From Cryobacterium inferilacus (lineage in GTDB: Bacteria > Actinomycetota > Actinomycetes > Actinomycetales > Microbacteriaceae), in the NCBI RefSeq assembly GCF_019599185.1, contig NZ_JAIEUL010000003.1, positions 62,001 to 126,000 of the forward strand: DNA of 64,000 nt, in the 5' to 3' direction. Positions 7,791 to 17,100 of the stretch are shown here, piece by piece. The position numbers and the translations under genes were made by a program. Below the pieces are notes generated by a model. It saw nothing but the letters and a program-made list of their open reading frames with translations, was not told where the DNA came from and ran no database searches. Position 1 is the first letter of the stretch. Every line of letters begins with the position of its first letter.

Positions 7791-8792
7791 CTACCGCACG
7801 AGCTTGGGCAGCACGTCGCGACCGAAGACGTCGATCCACTGGCGCTGGTTGCGACCCACGTTGTGCAGGTAGATCTTGTCGAAGCCGAGGTCGACGAACT
7901 TCTGGATGTACGCGCGGTGATCGTCGGGGTCGGCGGAGATGATCATGCGGCCCTCGAAGTCCTCTGGGCGCACGAGCTTGGCCATCTGTTCGAACTCGAA
8001 CGGTGAGCGGATGTCGCCCTTGGGGAACTTCATGCCGCCGTTGGGCCACTCGTGCAGCGCGTTCGTCATGGCCTCTTCGTCGGTCTCGGCCCAGCTCATG
8101 TGCAGCTGCAGCACCTTGGGCATGGTCGACGGGTCCTTGCCGGCTTCGCGGGCGCCGTCGTCGAACTTGCCGAACAGCATCGAGATCTTCTCCAGCGGAG
8201 CACCGACGGTGATGAGGCCGTCGGCGTGCCGGCCGGCGCGCTTGGCGGTGACCGGTCCGGCGGTGGCCACGAGGATCTCGGGCGCGACCTCCGGCATGGT
8301 CCACAGGCGGGTGGACTCGAGCTTGAAGAACTGGCCGGAGTGCTTGACGTCCTTGCCGGCGATGGACGCGGTGAACAGCTTGGAGATGATCTCGATGGCC
8401 TCGAACATGCGGTTGATGCGCTCGGGCGCCTCCGGCCAGTAACCGCCGACGATGTGCTCGTTCAGGGCCTCGCCTGAGCCCAGGCCCAGCCAGTGCCGGC
8501 CGGGGTACATCGAGGCGAGCGTGGCGGAGGCCTGCGCCACCATGGCGGGATGCCAGCGGAAGGTGGGCGCCGTGACGCCGGGGCCCATGTCGCCCTTGGT
8601 GCGCTCCCCGATCGCGGCCAGCACGCTCCACACGAACGAGGATTCACCCTGGGCTGGCACCCACGGTTGGAAGTGGTCGGCCGCCATCACACCGGAGAAA
8701 CCGTGTTCCTCCGCGTACGCCGACAAGGCCACCGCCTCGGCGGGGGCGAACTGCTCCAACATGGCCGCGTAACCGATCTGCAATTCCGACAT
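7791..8792 (-). CDS. F420-dependent oxidoreductase, glucose-6-phosphate dehydrogenase family
   Basis: 333-residue luciferase-like (LLM) flavin-fold enzyme of the F420-dependent G6PDH family. The residues that act in mycobacterial Fgd1 are at matching positions: H40 and W44 in ADHFQPW, and a Glu in GSGEALNE (E108 here, E109 in Fgd1). It probably reduces F420 for other enzymes, though some members of this family use other substrates such as alcohols, so glucose-6-phosphate is likely rather than shown. ATG at 8792 gives the usual length. It is the first gene of the operon with cofE and cofC, which supports a cofactor supply-and-reduction unit. It diverges from xth. Confidence 0.85.
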   Translation of the reverse strand: MSELQIGYAAMLEQFAPAEAVALSAYAEEHGFSGVMAADHFQPWVPAQGESSFVWSVLAAIGERTKGDMGPGVTAPTFRWHPAMVAQASATLASMYPGRHWLGLGSGEALNEHIVGGYWPEAPERINRMFEAIEIISKLFTASIAGKDVKHSGQFFKLESTRLWTMPEVAPEILVATAGPVTAKRAGRHADGLITVGAPLEKISMLFGKFDDGAREAGKDPSTMPKVLQLHMSWAETDEEAMTNALHEWPNGGMKFPKGDIRSPFEFEQMAKLVRPEDFEGRMIISADPDDHRAYIQKFVDLGFDKIYLHNVGRNQRQWIDVFGRDVLPKLVR

Positions 8793-8861
8793 ACAGCCAT
8801 CCTGCCACTCACGTGTGTCAGCGAGGTTTCTGAGGCCTCGACGGCAAATAGGCTTAGGCGC

Positions 8862-9698
8862 ATGCGCATTGCCACCTGGAACGTCAACTCCATCCGTGCC
8901 CGCGTCGACCGCACGGTCGACTGGATGGTGCGGGAGGACATCGACGTGCTCGCCATGCAGGAGATCAAGTGCAAGCCGGAGCAGTTCCCCACCCAGGCGT
9001 TCGAAGACGCCGGCTACGAGCTGGCCATCCACGGCCTCAGCCAGTGGAACGGCGTCGCGTTCGCCAGCCGCCACGAGATGACGGATGTGGCCACCGCGTT
9101 CCCCGAGATGCCCGGCTTCCTCAAGGGCGAAGAGGGTCCAGGCCTGCCACTGGAGGCCCGCGCGCTCGGTGTGACCGTGAACGACATGCGGCTGTGGAGC
9201 CTCTACGTGCCCAACGGCCGCTCGCTCGACGACCCGCACTACGTCTACAAGCTGGACTGGCTGACCCGGTTGAAGACCCACGCCGTCGACGAGCTGGCGC
9301 GCAACCCCCGGCTGGCGATGGCGCTGATGGGCGACTGGAATGTGGCCCCGCTGGACTCCGATGTGGGCGACCCCACCCTGGTGCCGGGCGTGAGCACCCA
9401 CATCTCCGAGCCGGAACGCGCCGCCTTCGAGGCGTTCGAGGCGGCCGGATTCACCGACGTGGTGCGCCCGCTCGTTCCGGAGGGCTTCACCTACTGGGAC
9501 TACAAGCAGCTGCGGTTCCCGCGTAACGAGGGCCTGCGTATCGACTTCATCCTCGGCTCCCCGGCTTTCAGCGAGCTGGTGACGGATGCGAGCATCCACC
9601 GCAACGAGCGCAAGGGCGACGCCCCGAGCGACCATGTGCCGGTGCTGGTGGACATCGAGACCGACGACGAGGACGACGACCGGCCGATGATTTTCTAG
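8862..9698 (+). CDS. xth: Exodeoxyribonuclease III / AP endonuclease
   Basis: 278-residue member of the ExoIII family, which cuts DNA at abasic sites and trims 3' ends in base-excision repair. Family motifs appear in order: ATWNVNSIRAR at the N-terminus, LAMQEIKCKPEQF with the metal-binding Glu, LYVPNGRS, MGDWNVAP, LRIDFILGSP and SDHVPVLVDI with the catalytic Asp-His. ATG at 8862 lies 7 nt after TAGGCT (8849-8854), indicating a leaderless transcript. The 69-bp gap upstream is shared with the divergent Fgd-like gene. Confidence 0.95.
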   Translation: MRIATWNVNSIRARVDRTVDWMVREDIDVLAMQEIKCKPEQFPTQAFEDAGYELAIHGLSQWNGVAFASRHEMTDVATAFPEMPGFLKGEEGPGLPLEARALGVTVNDMRLWSLYVPNGRSLDDPHYVYKLDWLTRLKTHAVDELARNPRLAMALMGDWNVAPLDSDVGDPTLVPGVSTHISEPERAAFEAFEAAGFTDVVRPLVPEGFTYWDYKQLRFPRNEGLRIDFILGSPAFSELVTDASIHRNERKGDAPSDHVPVLVDIETDDEDDDRPMIF

Positions 9699-9718
9699 GG
9701 CTCACGCATACTGGATGC

Positions 9719-10336
9719 ATGTCTCCCGCTGCATCCGGAAACGAGAGCACGCCACAAGCAGCCGCCGTTCCCGTCACCGTGTCCATCCGCCGCAAGGTCG
9801 ACCCCGCCCGGTTCGACGAGGCCACCCACTGGGTGCAGACCGGCATGGACCTCGCCAACGAGTACCCCGGCTTCCTCGGCTCCGGCTGGGTGCGCGCGCA
9901 CGCCGGCAGCGGCCACTGGCACATGCTGTACAAGTTCCAGGATGCCGCGTCGCTGGAGGCCTGGGAGAACTCGATCGCCCGCACCAGCTGGCTGCACGAG
10001 GGTGAGGGTCTCGTGCTCGAGGCGCACGTGGTCAAGCGCACCGGCATCGAGGGCTGGTTCGACGAGTCCCAGGAGAACGCGGGGCCGTCCGCACCGATCC
10101 AACCACCGCGCTGGAAGCAGGCCGTGGCGATCGGGCTGGGCTTCTTCCCGCTGAACGTGGTCTTCACCTACCTCGTCACCGGGGTGGACCCGCACTGGAA
10201 CGACATCCCGACCGTGCTGCGCATCCTGCTGACCACCTTCGTGATGGCGCCGACGATGACCTACCTGGTGATGCCGTTCATCACCCGCCGGCTACGGCCC
10301 TGGCTGCAGAAACCGCCGAGGAAGAAGCGCGCCTGA
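9719..10336 (+). CDS. ABM-domain (antibiotic biosynthesis monooxygenase-like) membrane protein
   Basis: 205-residue protein with an N-terminal dimeric alpha/beta-barrel (ABM) domain in about residues 18-110, seen in VTVSIRRKVDPARFDE and HWHMLYKFQDAASLEAWENS. Two transmembrane helices follow (about 140-160 and 170-190), ending in a basic tail. This ABM-plus-two-helices layout matches a family annotated as antibiotic biosynthesis monooxygenase, but no substrate is known and a role in antibiotic synthesis should not be assumed. ATG at 9719 is 6 nt after CATACT, so the mRNA may be leaderless. It is convergent with the AEC carrier gene. Confidence 0.8.
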   Translation: MSPAASGNESTPQAAAVPVTVSIRRKVDPARFDEATHWVQTGMDLANEYPGFLGSGWVRAHAGSGHWHMLYKFQDAASLEAWENSIARTSWLHEGEGLVLEAHVVKRTGIEGWFDESQENAGPSAPIQPPRWKQAVAIGLGFFPLNVVFTYLVTGVDPHWNDIPTVLRILLTTFVMAPTMTYLVMPFITRRLRPWLQKPPRKKRA

Positions 10337-10370
10337 CCGGTCCGCCGCCGGTCTCGGTGGCTGGGCGCGC

Positions 10371-11291
10371 TCAGGCGAGCAGCGCCGCCACGATCACCAG
10401 GGCCGGCACCGCACCGATCGTGGTGACCAGCACAGTGTCGCGCGCCACCACCACGCCCCGGTCGTACCGGGAGGCGAAGTTGAAGATGTTCTGCGCGGTC
10501 GGCAACGCGCTCACCGTCACCACGGCGAACAGCTCGGCGCCCTCGAGCGCGAAGACGAACCGGCCGAACAGATAGGCGATCACGGGCATCAGCACCACCT
10601 TGATCACCGACGCCGCGACCACCTGCTTGCGGCCGGTGCCGGCCTGCAGCAGCCGCTGGCCGTGCAGCGACATGCCGAACGAGATCAGCACCAACGGGAT
10701 CGCGGCACCGCCGATGATGTCCAGCGGGGCGATCACGGCGGCCGGCACCGGCACCCCGAACGCGGCCACGAGCACGCCGAGCACCGACGCGATGATCATC
10801 GGGTTCCGCAGCGGCTGGGTGAGGATGCTGCCCACCGACACCCGGCCGCGGGTGGAGGCGTCGAGGATGCTCAGGGTGATCGGCGCGAGCACGAGCAGCT
10901 GCAGCAGCAGAACCGGCGCCACGTACTGGGCGCTGCCGAGCACGTAGATGGCCACCGGCAGGCCGATGTTGTTGGCGTTCACGTAGGTGGCGCTGGTGGC
11001 GCCGAGCACCGTCTCCGGCACCGGGTTTCTGAAGAAAATCCTGGCCAGAACGATATACAACAGCATGCCGACGACCACGCTGCACAGCACGGTGGCGAGG
11101 AAGGCGGAGAACAGCACCCGCACATCCGCCTGCGCGAGAACGGTGAACAGCAGCGCCGGGGTGGCCACGAAGAAGGCGATGCGGTTGAGCACCCGGCCGG
11201 CGTCCGCGCCGACCACGCCGGTGCGCTCGACGATGTAGCCCACCAGGATCACGAACCCGATGATCGAGAACCCGACCAGTACACCGCCCAC
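10371..11291 (-). CDS. AEC family transporter (auxin efflux carrier superfamily)
   Basis: 306-residue polytopic membrane protein with about ten hydrophobic segments in two halves. It has the family pattern LGATSATYVNANNIGLPVAIYVLG and PTAQNIFNFASRYDRG around the broken helices that line the transport site. Bacterial AEC members export or exchange small organic anions such as malate or malonate; the substrate here is not evident. The GTG at 11291 follows TAGGCT by 6 nt (reverse strand, 11298-11303), again a leaderless arrangement. It diverges from the alpha/beta hydrolase gene at 11376. Confidence 0.88.
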   Translation of the reverse strand: MGGVLVGFSIIGFVILVGYIVERTGVVGADAGRVLNRIAFFVATPALLFTVLAQADVRVLFSAFLATVLCSVVVGMLLYIVLARIFFRNPVPETVLGATSATYVNANNIGLPVAIYVLGSAQYVAPVLLLQLLVLAPITLSILDASTRGRVSVGSILTQPLRNPMIIASVLGVLVAAFGVPVPAAVIAPLDIIGGAAIPLVLISFGMSLHGQRLLQAGTGRKQVVAASVIKVVLMPVIAYLFGRFVFALEGAELFAVVTVSALPTAQNIFNFASRYDRGVVVARDTVLVTTIGAVPALVIVAALLA

Positions 11292-11375
11292 CCGTCGAGC
11301 CTACGGGGTCACCGCGGCGGCGCCTGGCCGACAGAATTAACCCCGCCGGCGGCCGCCGCGTCGTACGCTCTTTGC

Positions 11376-12191
11376 ATGCCTCACCTCACCGTGCCGGGCG
11401 CGAGCCTGTACTACGAAACCGATGGACACGTCTCGAAGCCGGCGCTGCTGCTGATCCACGCGGGTATCGCGAACCTGCGCATGTGGGATCCGCAGATCGA
11501 CGCGTTGGCCGTCGACCACTACGTCATCCGCTTCGACACCCGCGGCTTCGGCCAGACCAGCACCGACGACGTCGAATTCTCCAACCGAGCGGATGCCCGC
11601 GCCGTGCTCGACCACCTCGGCGTGGCCCGCGCGACCCTGATCGGCTGCTCGCGCGGCGGCACCATCGCCATCGACCTCGCCGTGGAGAGCCCGGACCGGG
11701 TGGCCGGGCTGGTCACCATCGGGGCGGGACCGAGCGGGTTTCCCGACACCGAGCTGACCGAGCTGGAGGATGCCCGCTTCGACGAGATCGACGCGGCCTT
11801 CGAGGCTCAGGACTGGCACAAGCTGGCCCGGCTCGAGGCCGCCATCTGGGACTTCGGCCCACTACGCCGCGAGGAGGACCTGGACCCGGAGTTCGTGTCG
11901 ACCGCGTACGCGCTCAACCGGGTCAATGTGATCCACGCCGAGGAGAACCCCATCTCGATTCCGTTGGAGCCGCCAGCGTTCGATCGGGTCGTCGACATCG
12001 ACGTGCCCGCCCTGGTGACGGTGGGCGAGTTCGACATGTCCGAGGTGCTCGCCGCCTACGAATACCTGGTCACGGCGCTGCCGAACGCGAGCGGATGCGT
12101 GTTCCGCGACACCGCACACCTGCCCAACGTGGAACGCCCCGCCGATGTGCAGCGGGTGCTGCTGGACTGGCTCACCGAGAACCAACTCTGA
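11376..12191 (+). CDS. Alpha/beta hydrolase
   Basis: 271-residue alpha/beta-hydrolase-fold protein. The likely triad is S92 in the elbow IGCSRGGT, D220 in VTVGEFDMSEV and H248 in DTAHLPNVERP; the oxyanion region LLIHAGIANLRMW follows strand 3. Members of this group include lactonases, esterases and haloperoxidase-like proteins, and the substrate is not clear from sequence. ATG at 11376 lies 6 nt after TACGCT (11364-11369). A strong hairpin (12212-12261) follows the gene. Confidence 0.88.
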   Translation: MPHLTVPGASLYYETDGHVSKPALLLIHAGIANLRMWDPQIDALAVDHYVIRFDTRGFGQTSTDDVEFSNRADARAVLDHLGVARATLIGCSRGGTIAIDLAVESPDRVAGLVTIGAGPSGFPDTELTELEDARFDEIDAAFEAQDWHKLARLEAAIWDFGPLRREEDLDPEFVSTAYALNRVNVIHAEENPISIPLEPPAFDRVVDIDVPALVTVGEFDMSEVLAAYEYLVTALPNASGCVFRDTAHLPNVERPADVQRVLLDWLTENQL

Positions 12192-12211
12192 AGCTCCCAC
12201 AAGCCCGCGAA

Positions 12212-12261
12212 AGCGGCCGTGCGGTCACCTCACGGAAACGAGGTGACCACAGGACCGCTTG
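12212..12261. terminator. 50-bp palindrome between convergent genes, possible bidirectional terminator
   Basis: Outer arms AAGCGGCC and GGACCGCTT and inner arms GTGCGGTCACCTC and GAGGTGACCAC surround a short ACGGAAAC loop. It lies between the convergent hydrolase and DUF5692-like genes. There is no long T-run, as is common for actinobacterial terminators. It resembles the A-C families in layout but not in sequence. Confidence 0.6.
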
Positions 12262-12290
12262 GACGGGACGGGACGGGGCGCGGGGCGGAG

Positions 12291-13265
12291 TTAGACGCGA
12301 CTGCCGACCGGCGCCGCGGGGGCGCTCGTGCCGGGCGCGGCATCCAGCGGCTGGTTGTCGGCCAGCACCTTCTGGTAAGCGGGTAGCTCCACGAACAGCT
12401 CGTCCTTGAGCGGGTTGCGCTTGGTGCGCACGATCACCCGCACCTGGTAGATCACCACGGCGATGTTCGCGGCCAGGGAGATCGCGCTGACGATGAACAG
12501 CGCGGTGGGGTTGTGCGAGGATTCGACCGCGAACTTCGAGCTGGTCACGAACGTGGGCACGGCCATCGTGAACATCATCCAGAACGCCAGGGTCTGCGCC
12601 CGGTGCTGCAGCCAGGCGCCGCGCTTGATGAAGAACGCGGGGATGGTGCAGGAGATCAGCAGGGCGGCGCCGGCGTAGAAGGAGTGGTCACCGACGGCGT
12701 TGTAGACGTAGGCGAAGTTCCACAGGTCGTAGGCGATGATCCAGAACCAGAGCATGTCCGGCCAGATCATGTCCTTCTTCTTGCCGCGGCTGATGATGAT
12801 GCCCGCCCAGCCGCAGATGGTGACGAGGTTGAGCAGACCGGCGATGCCGTTCATGATGTTCCACGGGCCGCCGACCATGAACACGCCGTCGACCATGCCC
12901 TGCATGCCGTAGACCTCGAAGTCGCGGATGACGGCCTCGAAGATATTCAGCGCGAGGATCGCCGCCGGGAACATCAGCCAGTACTTGTTCTTCTGCAGCC
13001 TCGGGATGAACCGGATGGCCATGAAGCCCAGGCAGCCGGCGAGCGCGGAGTAGACCTTGACCCAGTGGAACCAGGTGCCGGTGCTGGAGTCCGCACCGGC
13101 GGTGTGCGGCCAGACGAAGATGGTGAGCAGCACCGGCAGGCCGATGAACAGTACGAGCGCGGCCCACTTGCTGGCCCGGGCGATCTCATTGGCAAGCATG
13201 AGGCCCGCCACCACCGCCACCCACATCAGCGTGGAGTACCAGGGAATTGACTCGTACAGGAACAT
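12291..13265 (-). CDS. DUF5692-like multi-pass membrane protein
   Basis: 324-residue membrane protein with about eight hydrophobic helices, many Trp residues and a charged C-terminal tail of about 40 residues. Features such as WYSTLMWVAVVAG, MIWPDMLWFWIIAYDLWNF and GAWLQHRAQTLAFWMMF suggest the DUF5692 family, which I assign from memory with moderate confidence. The function is unknown. AAGGAGT lies 7 bp before the ATG at 13265. The TetR gene directly upstream on the same strand (86 bp away) probably controls it. Confidence 0.7.
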   Translation of the reverse strand: MFLYESIPWYSTLMWVAVVAGLMLANEIARASKWAALVLFIGLPVLLTIFVWPHTAGADSSTGTWFHWVKVYSALAGCLGFMAIRFIPRLQKNKYWLMFPAAILALNIFEAVIRDFEVYGMQGMVDGVFMVGGPWNIMNGIAGLLNLVTICGWAGIIISRGKKKDMIWPDMLWFWIIAYDLWNFAYVYNAVGDHSFYAGAALLISCTIPAFFIKRGAWLQHRAQTLAFWMMFTMAVPTFVTSSKFAVESSHNPTALFIVSAISLAANIAVVIYQVRVIVRTKRNPLKDELFVELPAYQKVLADNQPLDAAPGTSAPAAPVGSRV

Positions 13266-13295
13266 CGTTGTTACTCCTTATTCACTTGTCTTTAT

Positions 13296-13337
13296 GGGGT
13301 GGTGCGGGGTGGTGCGGGTGGTGCGAGGTGGTGCGGA
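13296..13337. repeat. Short tandem repeat, GGTGGTGCGG units
   Basis: Four slightly varied copies of GGTGGTGCGG lie between the TetR gene and the DUF5692-like gene, in what would be the 5' leader of the latter. The unit length shifts between 9 and 11 bp. Confidence 0.6.
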
Positions 13338-13351
13338 TGCTGCCGCCCGAT

Positions 13352-13984
13352 TCAGGCGGAGGCGGCCGCCGCACTGCTGGCGGGCGGGGTGCCCAGGTCC
13401 AGGTGCAGCGTCTGACGCACGATGGCAACGAGAACCGCGTCGTCCACGTCTGGCGATGACCGCACGAGACCGATCAGGCCGTAGACGAGAACGTAGAAGA
13501 CCTCGCCGACGTGGTCGATCTCGATGTGGTGCGCCCGGGCGTACGCCTCGACCGTGGTCACCCGCAGGCGTTCCACGATGGCGCGCACGGCGCGGTCCAC
13601 GAACCGGTTGTACAGCCCGGCGTTCTCGGGGTGGCCGAGGTCCTGGCGGAACATGTCCTTCGCGCGCAGGTGGTGGCGGAACAGCACGACGCAGTCCAGC
13701 AGGGCCTTCTGCACGTTGCCCGGTTCCCGGTCGGCATCCCAGCGGGAGACCGCATCGACGAACTCGGCGATGTGGTCCTGGATGATCAGGTCGATCAGGG
13801 CATCCCGGTCGGGAAAGTAGTGGTAGATCAGGCCCCGCGTGACACCGACCCGCTTGGCGATTTCGGTGACGGTGACCGTGGCCACACCGCGCTCGGTGAA
13901 CAGCTGCCTGGTGGCGGCGACGATCTCGTCGTGACGCTCGTCGGGCTGCTTACTCTGTCGTGGCGACGCGGCCGTGGTGCTCAT
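13352..13984 (-). CDS. TetR/AcrR family transcriptional regulator
   Basis: 210-residue repressor-type protein. The N-terminal helix-turn-helix is clear (ATRQLFTERGVATVTVTEIA, KRVGVTRGLIYHYFPDRDAL, residues about 23-65). The C-terminal ligand domain is unlike well-known members. ATG at 13984 follows TAGCGT (reverse strand, 13991-13996) by 6 nt, so it is probably leaderless. Two palindromes at 14006-14033 overlap its -35 region and are good autoregulation sites. It likely also controls the DUF5692-like membrane gene downstream on the same strand. Confidence 0.9.
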   Translation of the reverse strand: MSTTAASPRQSKQPDERHDEIVAATRQLFTERGVATVTVTEIAKRVGVTRGLIYHYFPDRDALIDLIIQDHIAEFVDAVSRWDADREPGNVQKALLDCVVLFRHHLRAKDMFRQDLGHPENAGLYNRFVDRAVRAIVERLRVTTVEAYARAHHIEIDHVGEVFYVLVYGLIGLVRSSPDVDDAVLVAIVRQTLHLDLGTPPASSAAAASA

Positions 13985-14005
13985 GCTCGCACGCTACTCC
14001 CGCGG

Positions 14006-14033
14006 TTGACGCCGCGTCAATGACACCATGTCA
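14006..14033. promoter_or_regulatory. Candidate TetR operator, two adjacent palindromes
   Basis: TTGACGCCGCGTCAA (14006-14020) and TGACACCATGTCA (14021-14033) are both perfect inverted repeats with 3-bp centres and share the GTCA/TGAC half-site. On the reverse strand the first contains a TTGACG -35 box spaced 18 bp from the TAGCGT -10 of the TetR gene. Confidence 0.65.
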
Positions 14034-14129
14034 ATCGCCCCGAACTGGGGTGCCCCCTGTGCGTAACTCGCTCGGCCGCGCGTGCAAACCACTAGCCTGT
14101 GGTGGCCGCACCATTCATCAGGGGGATTG

Positions 14130-17100
14130 ATGTCACCGAGCAGCTCCATTCGCGACTTTGCGCAGTACGCCGGGCGTTTTCTCTGGCCGCGCACGAGCGC
14201 GGACCTCACCGACACCACCCTCTGCCCCGCGTGCCGCACCCTGCTGCCCTCGGCCGTGTGCCCGTCCTGCGGCCTCGACCTGCGTCATCCGGCCGCCCGC
14301 GACCTGCTGACCGCGTCGACGGATGCCGCCACCGCCCTGGACAAGCGGGTGCAGCTGATCGGCCAGATTCGCTACGAGGTGGCCGAGGCGCATGCCGCCC
14401 AGGTGGCCCAGTCCCACGCCGACGCCGCGCAGGCCGCCCAACGTCGGGTGCTCGACGAGGTCGCGGCGCGGGTCGACGCGGCGGCCACGGCCCAGCGCGC
14501 CGCCGAGGCCGCGCAGGCGGCACAGGCTGCACAGGCGGCACTGGCCGCGCAGGCAGCGCAGGCAGCGCAGGCGGCACTCGCCACGCAGGCCGAGTTGGCC
14601 GGGCCGGCCGGGCCGACCCACACCAGCGCCGCACTGGCATCGGCCCCGCCGGCGTCCCCCACGTTCGCTTCGTCCCCGGCCGAGCCCGTGGCCTCAGCCC
14701 CCGCCATCCCCAGCGCCGCACGCAGCACCGCACCCACGGGCACCGCACCCACGCCGCCGCACCCCATCGAGCCCGGGCTCACTGCCCCACCCAGCACACC
14801 GCTGCCGCCGAGCCAGGATGCGCCCTCCGGCCCGCCTGCGCACAAGCGGTCGAGCGTGCAGATCGTGCTGCTGCTTGTAGGCGTCACCCTGGTGTCGGTC
14901 GCGGCGATCTTCTTCCTCACCGTGGCGTTCATCGTCACCGGACTGGCCTTCCGGGCGACGGTGGTGGCCGCGCTCACCGTCGGAACCCTGGTGACGGCCG
15001 CGGTGCTGCGCCGCAAGGGCCTGGTGGCCACGGCGGAGGGCATCGGCGCGCTCGCCGTGGTGCTCGTGCTGCTGGATGTCTGGGCGATGCGGCAGCTCAA
15101 CCTGTTCGGCCTGGCCGGCGCCGACGGCCTGCTCTACTGGGGTGCCGCGCTTCTCGTCTGCACGGTTCTCTTCCTCGGCTGGCACACCTGGTCGTCGCTG
15201 CGGGTGGCCAGCGTGGCCGGGTTCGCCGCCGCGGCCCCCGCCGTGGGTCTGCTCGCCGCCGGCATCGCGGCCGACGCCGCGCCGCTCACCCGACTGTTCG
15301 TGGCCTCGACCGGTGCCGCCGTGGGGGCGCTGCTGCACAGGTTCACCGTGCCGGGTACGGCCGGGGTCTGGCCGTCGCTCGACCGCCGCGCCGAGCGGGT
15401 CGGTCTGCTCGGCATCGCCGGCGTCGCCCTGCTCACCGCCACCGGCCTGGCCGGGTTTGTGCAGCCGGCCACCGCCTGGGCTCCCCTGGTCAGCTTCGGC
15501 GTGGTCGCTCTCGTGGCCCTCGCCCACACGTTCACGCTGCTGTTGCCGGTCCGATCGGAGCTGTCCCTGCGGGTCGGGAGCCACGCATCCGTGGTGCTGG
15601 CCGTGCTCGCCGGTGTCGCCGGCGTGACCGTGACCACCTCTCGCAGCGAGAACGTCGGCCTGGACGTGGCGGTGCCACTGCTGGTGGCCACCCTGATCGC
15701 GCTCGGGTTGGAACAGGCCTGGCGCCGCCGTGCGGCCGGCCCCGTGCGTCAGATCGTGCTCACCGCCACCCTGACCGGGTTCGGCCTGATGGTGCTCCCG
15801 GGCATTGTGACGCTGATCGTCGCGGGCATCCCGCTCGTGCGCGCCCTGATCGGCGGCGACGCCGACCCGATCACCGACCCGCTCGCCCGGATACCCGCCG
15901 AGTCCGTTGCCGCGCTCGCCGCACTGGTCGGGGTGGGCGTGCTGGTGACGGGCTTCTGGAAAATCGGCGGGGTGCTGGTGACCCGGATGCGGTTGCTGGC
16001 CTGGTTCGGCGCCATCGTGCTGCTGCTCGCCGTGCCGTTCACGCAGTGGTTGTGGCTGATCCTGCCGCTCTACCTACTGGTCGGCGCCGGCGCCCTCGCC
16101 GCCCTGTTCCTGGCCCGGTCCGGCCGACCGCAGCTCGCCCGGTTCCGGCCGCAGCTGGTGCTGCTCGTCGTCGCCGCCGAGGCCTTCGGTTACCAGATCA
16201 GCTGGGCCGATACCTCGAGCTGGTGGCTCGGCACCCTCTCGATGGTCTTCACCCTCATCGTCGGCCGGTACCTCCTCAATGCCGTGCGACACGCGGCGGC
16301 ACGCGGCGCCATGCTTGCCGGCGCGATCGTGTTCACCCTGATCGGCGCCGCGGCGGGCCCGGCCGCGCTCACCCTCGGCGCACCGCCGACTCCGGCCGTG
16401 CTGCTGCTCTACATCGCACTGTCGATTGCGGTCAGCACCGATGTGCTGCAGCTCCTCGTCGCCCAGGGCCGGTTCGCGCGCCTCACCCTCACCGAGCGGC
16501 GGTGGGCGTTCTGGACGCTGCTCGCCCCCACCCTGTACCTTGTCGCGGCGCCGACCGGACTCCTGATCGAGGGCCTCTCCCCCTCCGAGCGGGCCGGCGT
16601 CACACCGCTCGCGTCCGTTCTGGGCATCCTCGCGTCGGCCCTGCTCGTGGCGGCGACCCTGCTCTGGGCGCTCACCCCGCCCGGCCGCGCGCGGGCCGAG
16701 CGGCTCGTGGCGGCGCTTCTCGTGGCGCCGGCGCTGCTCGGGCTGGCCACCAACCTGGTGCTCGTGACGGATGCGCCTGCGACCCTCACGCGACTCACCG
16801 CGCCCACCGCAGCCCTGCTCACCCTCGCACTCGCCCTCGCCCTGCGCGTGACCGGGCGGTCCTCCCGCGCCGGTCTCGGCCTCGAGGTCGGCGCTGCCGT
16901 CGTGCTCGGCAGCGCGTTCTTCCCGCTGGACCGCACCGAGCTGGGCTGGCTGGTGCTGCTGTACACCGCCGTCGCCGTGCTGATCACGGCCGTCGACGCC
17001 GACGGCCTGTTCGCCTCCACCTCCTGGCGACGCCACCTCGGCTGGCTCTCGCTCGTGCTGGCCACCGCCGCACTGTGGTGGGGCCTGGGCGACAGCGGCA

